Positions 4,671-7,114 of a stretch of 7,114 nucleotides of DNA are shown here, piece by piece. Source of the DNA: Phytoactinopolyspora endophytica (GTDB lineage: Bacteria; Actinomycetota; Actinomycetes; Jiangellales; Jiangellaceae); contig NZ_ML142855.1 in the NCBI RefSeq assembly GCF_004138495.1, positions 295,626 to 302,739 of the forward strand. The letters run 5' to 3'. Position 1 is the first letter of the stretch, and each line of letters begins with the position of its first letter. The notes below the pieces were generated by a model that was not told where the DNA came from, searched no databases, and worked only from the letters and a program-made list of their open reading frames with translations. The position numbers and the translations under genes are program-made.

Positions 4671-4790
4671 ATGCCCCTGGACGGCCCAAAACGACCACAC
4701 AAGGCCGCTGACGACGGCTCGCTTAGGGTCTCATCGGCGGACATCGGTGCAGGTCAGGGGTTAAATGTCACAGTTAAGCAACGGGCATGA
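4671..4790 (+). CDS. Possible leaderless 39-aa ORF
   Basis: ATG 4671 to TGA 4790 encodes MPLDGPKRPHKAADDG and a further 23 residues; it is basic, polar and has no recognisable domain. There is no Shine-Dalgarno sequence; the case rests entirely on the well-formed promoter whose predicted start coincides with the ATG. It could equally be chance in a junction region. Confidence 0.3.
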   Translation: MPLDGPKRPHKAADDGSLRVSSADIGAGQGLNVTVKQRA

Positions 4791-4859
4791 CGCGCTGGAT
4801 CCTCGATGATCATGGGCGGGAGGTCTGGCGCCCGACTGGGGTGTGGAGACCGGTTCTCC

Positions 4860-4888
4860 TTGTGAGTGAGTTCTCACTCATTTACACT
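4860..4888 (+). promoter_or_regulatory. tetR promoter with embedded operator
   Basis: TTGTGA (4860-4865) and TACACT (4883-4888) are separated by 17 bases. A perfect palindrome tgagtgag-tt-ctcactca (4863-4880) overlaps the -35 and fills most of the spacer, so a bound TetR dimer would block polymerase. The predicted transcription start coincides with ATG 4896, and no ribosome binding site precedes it, so the message is probably leaderless. Confidence 0.8.
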
Positions 4889-4895
4889 GGCGCTC

Positions 4896-5534
4896 ATGAT
4901 GACCGAACCGCAGGACGGAACGGGAGCGCGGCGTACTCGGGCGGCGCGGATGTCGCCTGAGGATCGGCGGGCGGCCATCATCGCCGCCACGGTCCCGCTC
5001 GTTCGCACGTATGGATTCGACGTCAGTACGCACCAGATCGCGGAGGCGGCGGACATCGCCGAGGGCACCATCTTTCGCGTCTTTGACACCAAGGAGGACC
5101 TGCTCAAGCAAGCGGTCCAGGCAGCGCTCCATCCCGGCGACATGGAGCAGCGCCTGCTGGTCATCGACCTCTCGTCGCCATTGGACGAACGGCTGCAATG
5201 GGCCGCGGAACTGTTGCAGCAACGGATGGCCCGCATGATCGAGCTGGCCTCGGTTGTCGGACGCGCGAACTTCCCGCCGGCGGATCGAGAGGAGATGGAG
5301 AAGCAGCACGAGCATCTGCACGAGCTGCTCGTCAAGCTCTTCGAGCCGGACCGTGACAAGCTGCGCGTGGATCCGGCCCATGCCGCACGCCTGCTGCGGA
5401 TCGTCGCCTTCGGTGGCTCCCATCCACGGCTGTCCGACGGACCGCTGATGACACCGGCCGAGGTCGTCGACCTGTTGCTCAACGGGATCAGAATCCGCGA
5501 CGACAGACCTGCGAGTGACGACCCGTCGCCATGA
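4896..5534 (+). CDS. TetR/AcrR family transcriptional regulator
   Basis: 212 aa, normal for the family. ATG 4896 (or 4899) is chosen because it sits 7-10 bases after the -10 box; the GTG at 4866 would start inside the operator. Residues 20-75 form the DNA-binding domain: RRAAIIAATVPLVRTYGFD, then the helix-turn-helix VSTHQIAEAADIAEGTIFRVF and the typical DTKEDLLKQAV. Residues 80-200 are the helical ligand and dimerisation domain, with no recognisable ligand signature. The perfect palindrome in its own promoter implies autorepression. The following exporter gene lies 95 bp downstream on the same strand, the usual arrangement for a local repressor relieved by a substrate of the pump. No second copy of the palindrome is seen before the exporter, so that gene may be read through from the tetR promoter or be controlled otherwise. 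Confidence 0.93.
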   Translation: MMTEPQDGTGARRTRAARMSPEDRRAAIIAATVPLVRTYGFDVSTHQIAEAADIAEGTIFRVFDTKEDLLKQAVQAALHPGDMEQRLLVIDLSSPLDERLQWAAELLQQRMARMIELASVVGRANFPPADREEMEKQHEHLHELLVKLFEPDRDKLRVDPAHAARLLRIVAFGGSHPRLSDGPLMTPAEVVDLLLNGIRIRDDRPASDDPSP

Positions 5535-5572
5535 CCCGTGGCCGTGACCCGTGGCGGTGCCGGTCAGCACCG
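5519..5572 (+). repeat. Degenerate 13-bp repeats and a small hairpin after tetR
   Basis: Three 13-bp units (5519, 5532 and 5545) share the core gacccgtsg; the last two contain identical tgacccgtgg blocks. A 6-bp stem cggtgc/gcaccg (5555-5560 with 5567-5572) follows at once. The repeats span the tetR stop codon. They may be a weak regulatory site or simply replication slippage. Confidence 0.5.
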
Positions 5573-5629
5573 TCACCGTCCGTCTAGGCATGGCACGTCA
5601 ACGGCACAACATCCACTGGAGTCTCTTTC

Positions 5630-7114
5630 ATGCTCATCCGTCTGTTGCGGACGTACGTGCGTCCGTATCGAACCTGGCTCGCGGCTGTGGTGGTACTGCA
5701 GCTGCTCGGCACGTTGGCCGCGCTGTACCTGCCGAGCCTGAACGCCGACATCATCGATCACGGGATCGCGGTAGGCGATACGGACTACATCGTCTCCACC
5801 GGCGGGTGGATGTTGCTGGTCACGTTGGTGCAGGTCGTGACGGTCATCCTCGCGGTCTATTACGGAGCGCGGGCGTCCATGGCGCTCGGCCGGGACGTTC
5901 GTCGTGCGGTGTTCCACCGGGTGGGCATGTTCTCCGCCCGAGAGGTCGGGCAGTTCGGCGCGCCGTCGTTGATCACCCGCAGCACGAATGATGTCCAGCA
6001 GGTGCAGATGCTGGTGATGATGACCACGACCATGGTGGTGATGGCACCGATCATGGGCGTCGGCGGCGTGATCATGGCTCTACGGCAGGACGTGGAACTG
6101 TCCTGGCTGATGGCGGTGAGCGTTCCGGTGCTGCTGGTCGGCGTGCTGTTGATCGCGCGGCGCATGGTGCCGCAGTTCCGGGCGATGCAGGAGCGCGTGG
6201 ACTCGGTGAACCGCGTACTGCGAGAGCAGATCACCGGCATCCGGGTGGTGCGGGCGTTCGTGCGTGAGCCGTACGAGGTCGACCGGTTCGCCGGAGCCAA
6301 CCGGGCACTGACGGACACGGCGCTGCGCGCGGGCCGGCTGATGGCGCTGATGTTTCCGTTCGTGATGCTCGTGCTGAACGCGTCGAGCGTGGCTGTGTTG
6401 TGGTTCGGCGGGCTGCGGGTGGACAGCGGGGAGATGCAGGTGGGCGCGCTGACCGCGTTCCTGACCTATCTGATGCAGATCCTGATGTCGGTGATGATGG
6501 CGATGTTCATGGTCATCATGGTTCCGCGCGCGGCGGTGTCCGCGGAGCGGATCAGCGAGGTGCTGGCCACCGAGTCGTCGGTGGTGTCCGCCGCGGAGCC
6601 GGTGACGGAGCTTGCGGAACGGATCACGTTGGAGCTGGACGAGGCGAGTTTCTCGTTTCCTGGGGCAGAAGAGCCGGTGCTGCGGGGCGTGCGCTTGCTG
6701 GCCGAGCCCGGCGAGACGATCGCGGTGGTGGGCAGCACGGGCGCGGGCAAGTCCACGCTGGTCAGTCTGGTGCCGCGGTTGATCGACGCGACGTCGGGAA
6801 CCGTGCGTGTGGGTGGGGTGGATGTGCGCGATGTCGATCCCACGGTGTTGCGCGAACGCATCGGATTGGTGCCACAGAAGGCGTATCTGTTCTCCGGAAC
6901 GGTGGCGAGCAATCTGCGCTACGGCAAGCCGGACGCCACGGATGAGGAGCTGTGGCGGGCTTTGGAAGTGGCGCAGGCGCTCGACTTCGTGGAGGCGATG
7001 CCGGAAGGGCTGGACGCGCCGATCGCGCAGGGCGGGACGAACGTCTCCGGTGGGCAGCGGCAGCGGTTGGCGATCGCGCGGGCGCTGGTGCGGCAGCCGG
7101 ATGTGTACCTGTTC
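5630..7114 (+). CDS. ABC exporter half-transporter, TMD-NBD fusion (3' truncated)
   Basis: 495 codons from ATG 5630 are open to the window edge; family members are about 570-590 aa. GGAG at 5618-5621 is eight bases upstream. Residues 1-300 are the exporter transmembrane domain with about six spans (roughly 15-37, 60-80, 128-150, 157-178, 238-260, 275-298). The nucleotide-binding domain begins near 330: F343 where an A-loop aromatic is expected (FSFPG), Walker A GSTGAGKS at 368-375, Q-loop VPQ with Q416, signature NVSGGQRQRL from 471, and Walker B DVYLF at 491-495. The window ends just before the Walker B acidic residues and the catalytic-base position, so these cannot be judged. The sequence strongly recalls mycobacterial Rv1273c (for example FGAPSLITRSTNDV and WFGGLRVDSGEMQVG), which pairs with a second half-transporter next door. 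It probably acts as a heterodimeric membrane exporter of lipids or drugs, under the adjacent TetR protein. Substrate unknown. Confidence 0.93.
   Translation, partial: MLIRLLRTYVRPYRTWLAAVVVLQLLGTLAALYLPSLNADIIDHGIAVGDTDYIVSTGGWMLLVTLVQVVTVILAVYYGARASMALGRDVRRAVFHRVGMFSAREVGQFGAPSLITRSTNDVQQVQMLVMMTTTMVVMAPIMGVGGVIMALRQDVELSWLMAVSVPVLLVGVLLIARRMVPQFRAMQERVDSVNRVLREQITGIRVVRAFVREPYEVDRFAGANRALTDTALRAGRLMALMFPFVMLVLNASSVAVLWFGGLRVDSGEMQVGALTAFLTYLMQILMSVMMAMFMVIMVPRAAVSAERISEVLATESSVVSAAEPVTELAERITLELDEASFSFPGAEEPVLRGVRLLAEPGETIAVVGSTGAGKSTLVSLVPRLIDATSGTVRVGGVDVRDVDPTVLRERIGLVPQKAYLFSGTVASNLRYGKPDATDEELWRALEVAQALDFVEAMPEGLDAPIAQGGTNVSGGQRQRLAIARALVRQPDVYLF

Larger units (their letters stand above)
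4607..4862. other. Probable element/host junction region
   Basis: A 256-bp stretch between the last confident element gene and the tetR promoter. It contains a possible leaderless small ORF (4671-4790) and an 8-bp direct repeat tgatcatg (4631-4638 and 4807-4814). No tRNA, rRNA or obvious att core is visible. Since phage-type genes lie to the left and chromosomal-type genes to the right, an attachment site somewhere here is likely but not located. Confidence 0.4.

Noticed and set aside
4866..4895. GTG start extending the TetR protein by ten residues
   Set aside because: It lies inside the operator and upstream of the -10 box, so it would not be transcribed from this promoter.
4787..4960. 57-codon plus frame beginning MTRWILDDHG
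   Set aside because: Apart from an ATGA overlap there is little support; it crosses the tetR operator, promoter and start in another frame. It could be a gene tail altered by integration, but that is speculative.
4874..5591. Minus-strand frames of about 200-237 codons opposite tetR
   Set aside because: The plus-strand helix-turn-helix sequence is unmistakable; the antisense frames have no start signals.
6400..6945. Plus-strand 181-codon frame inside the exporter region
   Set aside because: A Gly/Arg-rich shadow of the real exporter frame, which carries Walker A and the ABC signature over the same bases.
1..7114. CRISPR array, tRNA, rRNA or insertion sequence
   Set aside because: No spaced direct repeats with unique spacers, no cloverleaf with conserved TTCRA-type loop, and no transposase-like frame were seen on either strand.

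Overview
The window is high-GC DNA with frequent GTG starts, 1-4 base stop/start overlaps, leaderless-looking promoters and actinobacterial-type proteins. It most likely comes from an actinomycete chromosome, but the genus cannot be named from this sequence. It joins two kinds of DNA. Roughly 1-4800 is an accessory, phage-derived element. Roughly 4860-7114 is ordinary chromosomal sequence with a TetR regulator and the first 495 codons of a multidrug-type ABC exporter.

Element, plus strand. Positions 7-1337 hold three tightly packed genes. The first is a Cys-containing protein with an in-frame 24-bp tandem repeat. The second has a Gly/Thr/Ser-rich tail. The third is a 79-aa protein made of two zinc-ribbon units. 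A 253-bp gap rich in hairpins (1338-1590) follows. A second coupled unit then holds a 78-aa acidic protein, a 50-aa protein overlapping both neighbours by 4 bases, and an HK97-fold major capsid protein of 396 aa. The capsid gene is the last of its operon. Positions 3164-3550 carry no gene but at least three hairpins, two of them strong terminators.

Element, minus strand. Four very small genes run right to left (4288 to 3551), each joined to the next by a TGATG or ATGA overlap: a DUF6907-like protein, a 32-aa single-span membrane peptide, a 51-aa Cys/His protein and a 46-aa membrane peptide. They converge on the terminators. A divergent 64-aa protein with a ribbon-helix-helix pattern (4412-4606) is a candidate regulator of this cluster.

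Junction and host side. Positions 4607-4895 hold a possible leaderless 39-aa ORF and probably the boundary between element and host; no tRNA or att core can be recognised. The tetR gene has a perfect 8-2-8 palindrome between its -35 and -10 boxes and an ATG at the predicted transcription start, so leaderless and self-repressed expression is likely. The ABC exporter gene follows 95 bp later and runs off the window just before the Walker B aspartates. It resembles the Rv1273c half-transporter of mycobacteria.

The most interesting points are: a capsid gene with no portal, terminase, protease or tail gene on either side within the window, suggesting a satellite or minimal element; the chain of four overlapping mini-genes; and the structured gap at 1332-1507. 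No integrase, replication gene, CRISPR array, rRNA or tRNA was seen.
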